The notes under the pieces: model-generated
Seen by the model: the letters and a program-made list of their open reading frames with translations, nothing else
The model's database searches: none
Told to the model about the DNA's origin: nothing
Shown: positions 17,581 through 25,950 of the stretch, piece by piece
Numbering within the stretch: the first letter of the stretch is position 1
Layout: the number at the start of each line of letters is the position of its first letter
From: Saprospiraceae bacterium
Lineage (GTDB): Bacteria > Bacteroidota > Bacteroidia > Chitinophagales > Saprospiraceae
NCBI GenBank assembly: GCA_028284395.1
Contig: JANQRV010000168.1
Coordinates: forward strand, 1-37,717
Reading direction: 5' to 3'
DNA: 37,717 nt
Made by a program: the position numbers and the translations under genes

Positions 17581-18648
17581 CTAAATGGAGTGGCGATCAA
17601 TGAAGTTGAAATCGTTTTTGATCGTTGCTCGCTTATTATGGAGGATCATTTCGGCGGCTGCTGTGCCCATTTTCTGAAAATCGGTGCTGATCACCGTAAT
17701 GCCCAGTAGAGCTTTCAAAGGCGTATCGTTGTAGGAAATGATACCGATATCTTCGCCCAATTTGTAATGGCGGTCCCTGGTTTGCTGAACCAAATTGACT
17801 AAATCCGTTTCGGCAATGATCACATATAGGTCTTTCAGCTGAAGTTCCATGCCGTCGTATATTTCATCCAGGATCTCGAAATCGAGCTTATTCCGAAGGC
17901 AAAATCTTTTAAATCCAGTTACAATTCCTTTTGGATAGGGATAAACTGCCTCACTTGGATAAACCAGGATAATTTTACGGTACTTCTTAATTTTTTCGAA
18001 TCCTTCAACCAAAGACGCATAAATGTCCTCCGTGAAATCCTGAAAGACTCTGCCCACTTCGCTGGAAAAGCTTTCCAGGTTTCTGTCCATGATGATCAAT
18101 CGGTCGGTCGGCAAAGCGTGCAGGGCTTTAAGGATCTCATCGGTGCACCCCATATGTTGCAAGGCATCATTCCTGAAATGGGGCATGACCATGTAATAGT
18201 TGTACTGGTTTTGTTTCTTTTCTAAGACATTGATAAAAACGGAAGGTTCGCAGTGATAAATCTGCAGGTCAACATTCGCATTCCTCCCCAGGGCATTGAC
18301 AAAAGCGTTGTAGATACGCATTTTGTAAGTGCTCAATTTATTGATCAGGAAAAGGACATTTATCTTAATGGACAAATCCGTTTTAGAAACGTAAAAGCCT
18401 TTGCCCTTTACGGAGACTATAACGTTTTGTTCTTTGAGCAATCGATAGGCCTTGTCTACCGTATCCCGCGAGAGGTCGAAGCCTTCACTCAGGGCATTGA
18501 TGGAAGGGATTTGATCCCCCATCAGCAGACTCCCTCGGTTGATACCATCCATAATGGAATCTACGATTTGTTTGTATTTTGGAACTCTCGAGTCAACATT
18601 AATTCTGATATAATCCAATTTTTCCACTGTATTCAATTTTTTTGGCAT
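17581..18648 (-). CDS. GntR-type regulator with a LacI-like sugar-binding domain
   Basis: 355 residues. The N-terminal winged helix (about 22-92) shows the GntR pattern: RVPKYKQIVDSIMDGI, GDQIPSINALSEGFDLSRDT, then KGKGFYVS. The rest (about 95-345) resembles a periplasmic-binding-protein/LacI sensor domain: INVLFLINKLSTYKMRIYNA, GIISYNDTPLKALLGITVIS, and the terminal TDFQKMGTAAAEMIL, which is typical of LacI-family proteins. This architecture is common in Bacteroidota sugar regulons and responds to a sugar or sugar phosphate. It lies directly upstream of susC on the same strand, so it is the likeliest controller of the locus. A rhamnose-derived effector is a reasonable guess only. Confidence 0.9.
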   Translation of the reverse strand: MPKKLNTVEKLDYIRINVDSRVPKYKQIVDSIMDGINRGSLLMGDQIPSINALSEGFDLSRDTVDKAYRLLKEQNVIVSVKGKGFYVSKTDLSIKINVLFLINKLSTYKMRIYNAFVNALGRNANVDLQIYHCEPSVFINVLEKKQNQYNYYMVMPHFRNDALQHMGCTDEILKALHALPTDRLIIMDRNLESFSSEVGRVFQDFTEDIYASLVEGFEKIKKYRKIILVYPSEAVYPYPKGIVTGFKRFCLRNKLDFEILDEIYDGMELQLKDLYVIIAETDLVNLVQQTRDRHYKLGEDIGIISYNDTPLKALLGITVISTDFQKMGTAAAEMILHNKRATIKNDFNFIDRHSI

Positions 18649-18692
18649 ATAAGACTAGATACGAACATGAAAATAGATATAATCCGATAGAT

Positions 18693-18725
18693 AGATCTGG
18701 CAAATCTTCGAGATTTACCAGATCT
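18693..18725. repeat. Palindromic repeat, copy 1
   Basis: 15-base arms AGATCTGGCAAATCT and AGATTTACCAGATCT, with one mismatch, around TCG. The block TCGAGATTTACCAGATCT (18708-18725) recurs exactly at 21303-21320. Similarity continues weakly for about 20 bases after the block (GGRRCCAG). It may be a REP-like intergenic element or a terminator after some former gene. Confidence 0.65.
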
Positions 18726-18749
18726 GTGCGTTTGAAGGAGCCAGCATTG

Positions 18750-18850
18750 AAAGATGGTTTCGGTGTTGGACGTTTCATCGTTGACGGTTTAACCAGTGGT
18801 CGTTTTATTTGAATATGCCATTAACAGGACAGCTGAATCGGAGCACCTGC
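18750..18850 (-). pseudogene. Remnant of the 5' end of a BNR-4 (ulvan lyase-like) gene
   Basis: On the minus strand this intergenic stretch reads VLLMAYSNKTTTG*TVNDETSNTETI. The first residues of the BNR-4 protein at 6580-7974 run TLLMGCSKKTTTDKIVIDET and then SNSETI, so the two line up along the whole remnant. The nucleotide match covers about 18753-18830 against about 7863-7938. The lipobox GC has become AY and there is an in-frame stop, so it is not functional. Homology fades near the start codon on one side and at about 18750 on the other, next to the palindromic repeat. It shows that a second BNR-4 gene once followed the transporter gene. Confidence 0.8.
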
Positions 18851-18860
18851 TTACTGACTT

Positions 18861-20027
18861 TCAGATGATGGTTTTGATTAAATAGGCAATCAATAAACCA
18901 ATGTAATTTCCAATCGCGTTTCCCATAATACCCACCGCAACCCCCGAAAGCACCAGGGAAGTATACCCCCTGGCACCAGCGATGGCCATAGCAGAAGCAG
19001 CACCACCAACATTAGCCTGAGAAGCAACGGCCAACATCGATGAAGGCACCTTCAACAGACGGCCGAGGCCGAAGATGATTACCCCATGAACGGCTACCGT
19101 TCCTAAGGCAAAGTACAGGATGGAAGGACCAATATCGATGATCCTGGACAATACTGATCTGGCTCCGTTGGTCGCTAAGAATAAAAGAATCAGGTAATTG
19201 CCGATCACGGTACAACCCGATAAGGTCTTTATTCTAGGCATTTGCGCAATGATCAAAGCGATGGTGGTCAGCCAAATAATCATGGGAACCACAGGAAGCC
19301 AGGAAGCCAATAGTTTGGAAAACCACATAATGGCCATGACGATAGTAGTCATCAGTGCCAGGTCATTCAAGGAAATGGACCGGGCACTTTTAAAGAGCAA
19401 TTGGTCCAGAGATGGGGTCTTGATTTCATCCACGGGCTCTTCTATTTCCCGTTTGGCGACCGGTCTGGGGCTTTGTTCTCTTTTATCCAAGAAACCGGGT
19501 ATTGTAATGCATACGATTAACCAAATGGCCGTGATGAGTACATCTGCAGCAATGCCAGCCGAAAACAAATCGCTACTTGTACCCAATTCTCTTCCAATGG
19601 CTGCATAATTCATCCCACCTCCGATATAAGTGGCGGCAAACTGACCGGACAACTTCCAGGTTTCTGCTCCAATTTGTGAATAGAGAAAGTATCCCATAAT
19701 GAAAGCCCCCATAGCAGACCCGAGTGCTCCGAGCGAAAATGCTTTTATCATTGGTATGCCAGCATCTTTGAGTGTATTTAGATTGATCTTAAGCAAAATC
19801 AAAATGATACCGGCCAAGATTCCGTCGCCCGAAAAAAAATCGTACATTTTTGATTCCGGAGGTAGAATTCCAGAGTTGGACAAAAGCATACCCATTAGGA
19901 TAATAAGTGCTGCTGAACCCAACTGTTTAAAAAATTTGGAATTGGTATCCAGCCAGACCCCAAAAAAGGTGATCGCAGTTAGAATTAAGAGCACCGTGGC
20001 TTCACCGTGTAAAAAATCAAGGTTCAT
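18861..20027 (-). CDS. DUF819-family membrane protein, putative transporter
   Basis: 388 residues from the ATG at 20027 (MNLDFLHGEATVLLILT); the longer frame from 20060 overlaps the upstream stop codon and adds a charged, unlike N-terminus. It has about 10-11 hydrophobic segments in two halves split by a charged cytoplasmic loop (REQSPRPVAKREIEEPVDEI, about residues 180-200). Conserved glycine-rich helices FAATYIGGGMNYAAIGRELG and ASQANVGGAASAMAIAGARG mark the DUF819 (YjcL-like) family, whose substrate is not firmly known. It starts 10 bases after the stop of the D-2-hydroxyacid dehydrogenase gene, so the two are one operon; a hydroxy- or keto-acid, or an amino acid derived from the glycan, would be a consistent substrate. 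That link is inference. Confidence 0.85.
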   Translation of the reverse strand: MNLDFLHGEATVLLILTAITFFGVWLDTNSKFFKQLGSAALIILMGMLLSNSGILPPESKMYDFFSGDGILAGIILILLKINLNTLKDAGIPMIKAFSLGALGSAMGAFIMGYFLYSQIGAETWKLSGQFAATYIGGGMNYAAIGRELGTSSDLFSAGIAADVLITAIWLIVCITIPGFLDKREQSPRPVAKREIEEPVDEIKTPSLDQLLFKSARSISLNDLALMTTIVMAIMWFSKLLASWLPVVPMIIWLTTIALIIAQMPRIKTLSGCTVIGNYLILLFLATNGARSVLSRIIDIGPSILYFALGTVAVHGVIIFGLGRLLKVPSSMLAVASQANVGGAASAMAIAGARGYTSLVLSGVAVGIMGNAIGNYIGLLIAYLIKTII

Positions 20028-20037
20028 TTTACTTTTT

Positions 20038-21090
20038 TTACGACAATCCGCTGGTATCAAAAAGGTTCCGCATGGGTCTTCCTTCCAGAAAACTGATAAT
20101 GTTTTCGCAAAATAGATCGGTAATTAATTCATTTTCCCGGTCACTGGTGCTCCCCGAATGGGGACTGACGATGACATTTTCCATCTCCCAAAAAGGGTTG
20201 TCGGTAGGTAGGGGCTCGGATTCAAAAACATCTAAACCGGCTCCTCTAAGGTGTTGGGATTCCAGCGCCTCAACCAAGGCAGCTTCGTCTATCAGGGCCC
20301 CCCGGGCGATATTGATCAAAATGGCTCCTTTGGGAAGCAGATGTAATTCTCTCCGGCCTATCATCTTATCCGTTGCCCGAGTATGAGGAGCAATCAAAAC
20401 AAGATATTCCGATCTTGGAAGAATACGATGCAGATCCCTTGGAGTATATAACTCATCGGCATACAGTGAAGATGGTTTAATTCCTTCAATGTTTCTCTTT
20501 ACTCCCAGCACTTTCATTCCGAGGCATTGGGCAATTCTGGCCACCTCGCTCCCCACCTTGCCCATACCTACAATTCCAATGGTACGCTTACGCAGGTCCG
20601 TCCCTGAAAAGCGCGCCCACCTTTTAGCCTTTTGTTGACTGATGGTTTGAAATAGTTTTTTATTAAAGGTCAGCATCACCAAAAGACAGAATTCTGCCAA
20701 TGGCTGGGCATGTACGCCTCTTGATGAAGTAAAAATGGTTTTGGGCATCCTTCGGTGATAATTCCATTTTTTGATTGTTTGACCAATGCCTGAACTAGTG
20801 GTTTGTATCCACTTTAAATGAGGAGCCAATTCAGGTAAGTCGTCATAATGCGTACGATCAAAGTCAAAAAGAATGTCGGCTCTCCATAGGAAGGATTGCC
20901 ATTGTTTTTCCTGGTCCTCCGTTCTTTGGAAAGGGCCGCCAATATGATCGGCTGGAAATCGTTGAGGAGCGATCAATTCTGGCTTAAAGATCACATTCAC
21001 ACGCTCATCTGTACTGCGAATTCTTTCTACCAGTTCAGTTTCTAGATAGCTGGCGATAAGTAGATTGAAAGCTCTTGCGTTTTTTTCCAT
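20038..21090 (-). CDS. D-2-hydroxyacid dehydrogenase (NAD-dependent)
   Basis: 350 residues, the normal length. The Rossmann motif GIVGMGKVGSEVARIA lies near residue 172. The catalytic triad of the family is visible: Arg in INIARGALIDE, Glu in GLDVFESEPLP and His in VIVSPHSGSTSD. Members reduce 2-keto acids to D-2-hydroxyacids or the reverse (glyoxylate/hydroxypyruvate, phosphoglycerate, 2-keto sugar acids). It probably heads a two-gene operon with the DUF819 protein, 10 bases downstream. The neighbouring uronic-acid-rich glycan locus suggests a sugar-acid intermediate, but the substrate pocket cannot be interpreted by eye. The N-terminal substrate domain has an unusual insertion-like stretch (RFPADHIGGPFQRTEDQEKQ). 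Confidence 0.93.
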   Translation of the reverse strand: MEKNARAFNLLIASYLETELVERIRSTDERVNVIFKPELIAPQRFPADHIGGPFQRTEDQEKQWQSFLWRADILFDFDRTHYDDLPELAPHLKWIQTTSSGIGQTIKKWNYHRRMPKTIFTSSRGVHAQPLAEFCLLVMLTFNKKLFQTISQQKAKRWARFSGTDLRKRTIGIVGMGKVGSEVARIAQCLGMKVLGVKRNIEGIKPSSLYADELYTPRDLHRILPRSEYLVLIAPHTRATDKMIGRRELHLLPKGAILINIARGALIDEAALVEALESQHLRGAGLDVFESEPLPTDNPFWEMENVIVSPHSGSTSDRENELITDLFCENIISFLEGRPMRNLFDTSGLS

Positions 21091-21407
21091 TTTGACATGG
21101 CTATCGGTTCAACAAAAATTCCGGGCAATAAAACGAAAGTCAACTCGAACCGTACCTGAGTAAACGATTACGGTTTGGGAATGATTTTACGGGCAAATAA
21201 TGATACTCACTTTTTCTCAGTATCACAAAAAATCCATCGTGTCATGCTAACACCATCATTGATCAGATGCAGTTGAAAACAGTACACTAAGAGCTCGCAA
21301 TCTCGAGATTTACCAGATCTATCTGCTTACGGGAACCAGTCTCCATAAGCCACTCATTTGCACAAGAATAGTTATCTTGATCTCTAAGCCAACTAATCTT
21401 TCCGCTT
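21091..21407. other. Intergenic region between divergent operons
   Basis: 317 bases between the dehydrogenase start (-) and the VOC-protein start (+). It contains a small inverted repeat, TGATACT at 21201-21207 and AGTATCA at 21219-21225, and the second copy of the palindromic repeat at about 21303-21320. Both promoters must lie here, but I saw no clear match to the TAnnTTTG box. No tRNA and no convincing short gene were seen. Confidence 0.6.
21297..21325. repeat. Palindromic repeat, copy 2
   Basis: TCGAGATTTACCAGATCT at 21303-21320 is identical to copy 1 at 18708-18725. The left arm here is degenerate (CGCAATC instead of GGCAAATCT). The two copies bracket the transporter/dehydrogenase pair and the BNR-4 remnant, 2.6 kb apart and in the same orientation. 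Confidence 0.6.
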
Positions 21408-22484
21408 ATGTTCTTCCGATTGTTAAAATACCTCTTCCTTGTACTGCTGGTAGTACTACTGGCCGGTGGGATTTATGTTTACCGTTACGCCATGGCGCGC
21501 CTCGCCCCACGCCCTTCGATGCTGGACTCCCCTACTACCTTTATTGGCTTTAACCACATTGGCATTTCCGTTCTGGACTTGGATGAGATGATCGACTTCT
21601 ACCGGGAAGCAACGGATTATGAAGTAGTGAAGAGGTATATAGTCAAAGACAATCCGGCCGCGAATCAGTTGTTTGGTCGAGACTCCATTACCTATGAAAC
21701 GGCGATACTCCAGGGGCCCAATATGTTGTTGGAGCTAACGGAGTTTGGTGACCAAACCGACACGTTCATTACGAAAATGCCCCCCTTTGGCCCGGGCATG
21801 ACCCATACCTGCTATCAAGGCCCGGCGGATCAACCAGTGTACGATAAATTTGAAGCAGCAGGTGCCAAGATCCTTAGTCGCGGTGACGGTCCCATAGGAA
21901 TGAGTCGTGCCAGCGTGTCCTATGCGTACGGCTATGACCCCGAGGGCAACATGATGGAGTTGGAGCACATGCCGGAAATACTGATTAGGATGGCCATCGG
22001 TAAAAAATGGGCGGAGCAACATCCGATGTGGATGACACAGGTAGCCCTGATCAGTCCGGACGTCAAGAGATTGACTGCCTACTACGAAAAGATATTGGAG
22101 ATCAAACCCTATCGGATCGGTAGTTATGGGCCCCATCCGGTGATAGATGACGTCGTAGATCTGGACAATGTCACCATGGATGCAGCTTGGTTTGGCATGG
22201 ATACTCAAGGTAAGAAAATGGAATTAATGCAGTATACCCAGCCCAAGACCGAAGCTGGGAAAACTCCTCGAAAGTTGACCGACCTGGGTTATTCATTTTC
22301 AATTGAAGTGGAGGACATACAGCAGGAATACGAAAGGTTGAGGAATGCGGGGGTCCAATTTACCAGTAGTCCACAAAAGATGCAGGACTTCTGGATGGTA
22401 TTTGCCCAGGATCCGGACGGCAATGTCTTTTCCTTAAGGCAAATCATCGACAAAAATTCTCTTTTCTCACTCAAGAATATGTAA
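21408..22484 (+). CDS. Membrane-anchored protein with two VOC (glyoxalase/dioxygenase-type) domains
   Basis: 358 residues. An N-terminal membrane helix (about 4-27, LLKYLFLVLLVVLLAGGIYV) is followed by two VOC modules: about 44-190 (FIGFNHIGISVLDLDEMIDF, YDPEGNMMELEHM) and about 208-345 (MTQVALISPDVKRLTAYYEK, FAQDPDGNVFSLRQI). VOC proteins bind a divalent metal and catalyse varied reactions (glyoxalase, ring-cleavage dioxygenase, epimerase). The first module keeps H50 and a DPEGNMMELEH glutamate that could be metal ligands; the second looks degenerate at the first ligand (QVALIS). The gene ends 4 bases before the quinoprotein gene, so the two form an operon and probably act together at the membrane. 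The reaction is not known. Confidence 0.85.
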   Translation: MFFRLLKYLFLVLLVVLLAGGIYVYRYAMARLAPRPSMLDSPTTFIGFNHIGISVLDLDEMIDFYREATDYEVVKRYIVKDNPAANQLFGRDSITYETAILQGPNMLLELTEFGDQTDTFITKMPPFGPGMTHTCYQGPADQPVYDKFEAAGAKILSRGDGPIGMSRASVSYAYGYDPEGNMMELEHMPEILIRMAIGKKWAEQHPMWMTQVALISPDVKRLTAYYEKILEIKPYRIGSYGPHPVIDDVVDLDNVTMDAAWFGMDTQGKKMELMQYTQPKTEAGKTPRKLTDLGYSFSIEVEDIQQEYERLRNAGVQFTSSPQKMQDFWMVFAQDPDGNVFSLRQIIDKNSLFSLKNM

Positions 22485-22488
22485 TCCC

Positions 22489-24372
22489 ATGTGGAAAAAA
22501 GCCCTGCTTGTACTATTCGGATTATTGATCATTGCTCTCCTCTTTCTTTGGTTTATTTGGACCAGGCTCACCAAGGGCTCTTTTGAAAAGATGACCGCCG
22601 ACGTGGCTACCAAAGAGCTCTATGAGACCCGTTGCGGCATTTGTCACGGCGGAGCCATTGCCGAAGCACCTAGCCTGGAAGCGCTGAAACTGTTGCCCGA
22701 AAAAGCGATCGTAACGGCGCTCAAATCGGGTGTCATGAAAAACCAGGCCATGACCCTTACCGATGAGCAGCACCGGGCATTGGCCGCATTCATTTCCGAG
22801 GTAGATGAAGAGAAATTGTCTGACGAAGCACTGAAAAAGGGAAGGTGTGCCGAAGTAGATATTACTGCGGATCAAATTGCCCATCCAAGAATTGATAATT
22901 GGGGAATGGGACTTCACAATCAAAGATACTACGACCGGGCGGACCTCAGGCTAAATGCACGAAATGTCTCGAAATTGAAACTCGATTGGGTATTTGCCTT
23001 TCCCAACTCCTCGCGAGCACGAGTACAACCCACCATTGCGGGCAACACCCTGTTTACGGCAAGCCAGACCGGTACAATCTATGCACTGGATCGGCATACG
23101 GGATGTACGCGCTGGACCTATCAGGCTGATGCCGAAGTGCGGAGCGCCTTGGTCATCGGCAGAGATTCTCTGGGAAGAGCCCATCGCTTATACTTCGGTG
23201 ATTTTGTAGCCCAGGTATATGCTTTCGACCTCGACAGTAAGCGGTTGCTCTGGAAGAAAAAGGTCGATGATCACGAGACAGCTACCATCACCGGGACCTT
23301 GAGTTTGTACCGGGATCAGCTGTTTATTCCGGTTTCTTCCATCGAGGTCGGTTCTGCCGCCAATGAAAATTATTCGTGTTGCACATTTCGCGGCTCGATG
23401 GTCTCCCTGGATGCCGACGACGGTTCCCAAATTTGGAAATCCTATACGATCGATCAGAAACCGATCCAACAAGGCATCAACTCCAAGGGAGTACCCATTA
23501 TGGGGCCGTCCGGAGCCCCCATTTGGACGGCGGTTACCATCGATACAGCCCGGAGTTGTCTGTACATCGGAAGTGGCGAAAACTATACTCGTCCAGCAAC
23601 CAATACCAGTGATGCTATCATAGCTTTCGATCTTCGCAGTGGTGACAAGCGGTGGATCAGACAGACCATTCCTAAAGATGTATGGAATGCGGCATGTGTT
23701 ACCCTGACCAGTCGTGCCAACTGCCCGGAAGACAACGGTCCGGATGCAGACTTTGGCGCACCGCCGATCCTAGTCAGCTACCAGGGAAAAGATGTCCTTC
23801 TTGCGGGTCAGAAATCGGGGCATGTCTATGCCTTAGATCCCGATGATGACGGTCGCATTCTCTGGACCCAGCTTGTCGGCCGTGGAGGCTTTATGGGCGG
23901 TATCCACTGGGGTATGGCAACGGATGGTGAGGTACTCTTCGTTCCAATCAACGACCGCGGTCTTTATAGTCTTCACGAGGATAAGCCAAAATCACCCGGC
24001 CTTCATGCTGTAGATATTGGTGACGGATCCATTCTTTGGTCCAAAATTGAGGAAGACCGCTGCGGCACTTTTGAATTGAGAGGGTGTGGTCCGGGTTTAT
24101 CGGCTGCAATCACTTTGACTCCCGAGGTCGTCTTTGCCGGAACACTGGACGGTCTAATGAAAGCTTATGCCAAAGCAGACGGCAGCGAACTCTGGTCTTT
24201 TGACACGAAGCGCGATTACGATGCGGTCAATGGCGTCAGGGCATTTGGTGGAGCGATTGACTCCGATGGGCCAATTGTTGTTGATAATCAGGTATTTATT
24301 TCTTCGGGTTACGCCAAATTCGGGGAGAAAGAAGGGAATGTGATTTTGGCTTTTTCTAATGGAGATCGATGA
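22489..24372 (+). CDS. Membrane-anchored cytochrome c / PQQ-type quinoprotein dehydrogenase
   Basis: 627 residues. An N-terminal membrane helix (about 4-25) is followed by a short cytochrome c domain with C49-G-I-C52-H53 and candidate distal Met82 or Met88. An eight-bladed quinoprotein propeller (about 140-620) follows, with repeated GxxxALDxxTG-like blades (TGTIYALDRHTGCTRW, VYALDPDDDGRILW). The vicinal cysteines C297-C298 (YSCCTFRGS) and DADFGAPP match the active-site ring and catalytic Asp region of PQQ alcohol and polyvinyl-alcohol dehydrogenases. In relatives with this domain content, electrons from alcohol oxidation pass from PQQ to the haem and on to the respiratory chain; the substrate here is unknown. 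It is co-transcribed with the VOC protein (4-base gap) and its last 17 bases overlap the convergent beta-helix gene. Confidence 0.9.
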   Translation: MWKKALLVLFGLLIIALLFLWFIWTRLTKGSFEKMTADVATKELYETRCGICHGGAIAEAPSLEALKLLPEKAIVTALKSGVMKNQAMTLTDEQHRALAAFISEVDEEKLSDEALKKGRCAEVDITADQIAHPRIDNWGMGLHNQRYYDRADLRLNARNVSKLKLDWVFAFPNSSRARVQPTIAGNTLFTASQTGTIYALDRHTGCTRWTYQADAEVRSALVIGRDSLGRAHRLYFGDFVAQVYAFDLDSKRLLWKKKVDDHETATITGTLSLYRDQLFIPVSSIEVGSAANENYSCCTFRGSMVSLDADDGSQIWKSYTIDQKPIQQGINSKGVPIMGPSGAPIWTAVTIDTARSCLYIGSGENYTRPATNTSDAIIAFDLRSGDKRWIRQTIPKDVWNAACVTLTSRANCPEDNGPDADFGAPPILVSYQGKDVLLAGQKSGHVYALDPDDDGRILWTQLVGRGGFMGGIHWGMATDGEVLFVPINDRGLYSLHEDKPKSPGLHAVDIGDGSILWSKIEEDRCGTFELRGCGPGLSAAITLTPEVVFAGTLDGLMKAYAKADGSELWSFDTKRDYDAVNGVRAFGGAIDSDGPIVVDNQVFISSGYAKFGEKEGNVILAFSNGDR

Positions 24373-25267
24373 AGTCCGTAGAGTCAATTTTGCATTGATC
24401 GAGTTTGATCTTGTCGCCGTACCATTTGTAACCTTTATTGTTTTTGAAGGTGCAGTTTCGGAAGACTATTTTTTCATGGAAGTCGCGGTCATTATCCCTG
24501 AAATTGAAGGCTGGATTTCCAGGTACGGTTGGCTCATTATCCGAAAATTCGCAATTGGTAAAGATCACTTCTTTGGTGGCATTGGTGAAGCCTCCGAGGA
24601 CAGAAATCGCTAAATGATTGTTGTAAAATTTTGTGTTTGAAAAATCGACTTGCCGGCTTTTCTCCAGTTCAAAAATCAACGCCGTACATTCGGTGATTGC
24701 TGAGTTGTTAAACGCCAGACGGCAAACATCATTGGTGATTAGGCCAAATGTTCCATGACCCCAAATCTGGCAATTTTGCACTTCGACATTTGAGCAATGT
24801 TCTATCCTTACAATTCCTTGTTTCCCGGTATGGCCCTGGCTTTTTGAATGACCAATGATTAAGTTATCAAAGTAAATGTTCTGTGCGTTTAGCAATTGAA
24901 TGACGGTGCCATTTTGCTCATCGAGCATTAGGTGCGGTAGCGTCATCCCCAGTATTTTTAGATTTTTGACGCCTTCAATATTCAGGGTTGATTTTAAACG
25001 GTATTCTTGACCTTCAAGCTTGATTACTTTGTGACTACTTATCTCCTTGATTAACTCTTCCGTGGTCTGAACCACTATGGTGTCTACCATAACAGCATCG
25101 TGGTTTTCCATTTCATCGCACCGATCATATGCGTGATTACCAATCCGGTCGTTCACTTTGCCCGGTGGTGCTTTACTTTCGTATCCAGCGTCTTCGCACG
25201 ACGAAAAGAAGGAGAGCGCACTGAGAGTTATCATGCCGAAAACCCAGTTTGGTAAGATTATAGTCAT
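24356..25267 (-). CDS. Right-handed beta-helix lipoprotein
   Basis: 303 residues from the ATG at 25267 (MTIILPNWVFGMITLSALSF); the frame extends to 25297. The lipobox region SFFSSC gives a probable lipidated cysteine. The body is made of roughly 22-residue rungs typical of parallel beta-helices (VKNLKILGMTL, AQNIYFDNLIIGHS, CSNVEVQNCQIWGHG, CRLAFNNSAITEC, EVIFTNCEFSDN, KIVFRNCTFKNN). Such folds are common in polysaccharide lyases and epimerases (e.g. PL6), but no catalytic residues can be assigned, so binding or structural roles are equally possible. It is convergent with the quinoprotein gene, with a 17-base overlap of coding ends and no terminator between them. Confidence 0.75.
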   Translation of the reverse strand: MTIILPNWVFGMITLSALSFFSSCEDAGYESKAPPGKVNDRIGNHAYDRCDEMENHDAVMVDTIVVQTTEELIKEISSHKVIKLEGQEYRLKSTLNIEGVKNLKILGMTLPHLMLDEQNGTVIQLLNAQNIYFDNLIIGHSKSQGHTGKQGIVRIEHCSNVEVQNCQIWGHGTFGLITNDVCRLAFNNSAITECTALIFELEKSRQVDFSNTKFYNNHLAISVLGGFTNATKEVIFTNCEFSDNEPTVPGNPAFNFRDNDRDFHEKIVFRNCTFKNNKGYKWYGDKIKLDQCKIDSTDFIDLH

Positions 25268-25346
25268 TATTTTCTGATTCTCAATGGAACTTTTCAACAG
25301 TCAGCAATTTAGAAAATACATTGATTTTTCGGGTACTGGCTCAACT

Positions 25347-25877
25347 TCAGGGTCGCCTGTTCACTATCTTGAAGCCATATCTTCTCCAACTAATCTTTGG
25401 GCTTTTATCATCGTACTGGTTAACCGTCACATCGGTCAGCTCTAACTCAATATCGGGGAACAATTCCGATCGGTAATGGGTCTGATTACCTTCCATAAAA
25501 GGGTGCTTCTGCGTCCGCTGAGCCACAAACTGCATCGCCTCCGACTGCAATTGTTGGAGCAAAGATTCATAAAGGACTCTATCGGCCGTCTTGAATCCAA
25601 CTCGGATTTGTTGATCTCCCCTCTCGTAAACACACTGATTGGAGACCCGTACATCAGGATTGGAAGAGGCTGAAAATTGTCGAATGGAAGCATATTCATA
25701 GACCTCGGGCTGTCCGTAGGAATTGGTGAGTTCGAATCCGGACGCTGCCATTTGTTGACTAAACAGTGCAAAGGAATTCATTTCGGAAAAGCTGATCAGG
25801 CTTTGTAAGGTGATGGATGGCGCAATCCTAGGGGAAGTACTGGTCACTAGTACGAAGGTTAAATACAAAACATTCAT
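25347..25877 (-). CDS. Small secreted protein of unknown function
   Basis: 176 residues from the ATG at 25877 (MNVLYLTFVLVTSTSPRIAP). The open frame runs back to 26207, but that extension only shadows the haemoglobin gene. The N-terminus is a short signal-peptide-like stretch. The mature part is mixed and polar, with no family I recognise (SFALFSQQMAASGFELTNSY, FMEGNQTHYRSELFPDIELE). It follows the truncated haemoglobin by 73 bases on the same strand, so it may be the last gene of that operon. Confidence 0.6.
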   Translation of the reverse strand: MNVLYLTFVLVTSTSPRIAPSITLQSLISFSEMNSFALFSQQMAASGFELTNSYGQPEVYEYASIRQFSASSNPDVRVSNQCVYERGDQQIRVGFKTADRVLYESLLQQLQSEAMQFVAQRTQKHPFMEGNQTHYRSELFPDIELELTDVTVNQYDDKSPKISWRRYGFKIVNRRP

Positions 25878-25950
25878 TGTTTCCAATTTTGGGTGACTTA
25901 TATTTACCTTAAATGTATTTAAAATATATTTAGCAGTCAAGGCCAAAGTT

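Noticed and set aside
21201..21225. TGATACT/AGTATCA hairpin as a terminator
   Set aside because: It lies between divergent starts, so no gene ends there; it could at most be an operator.
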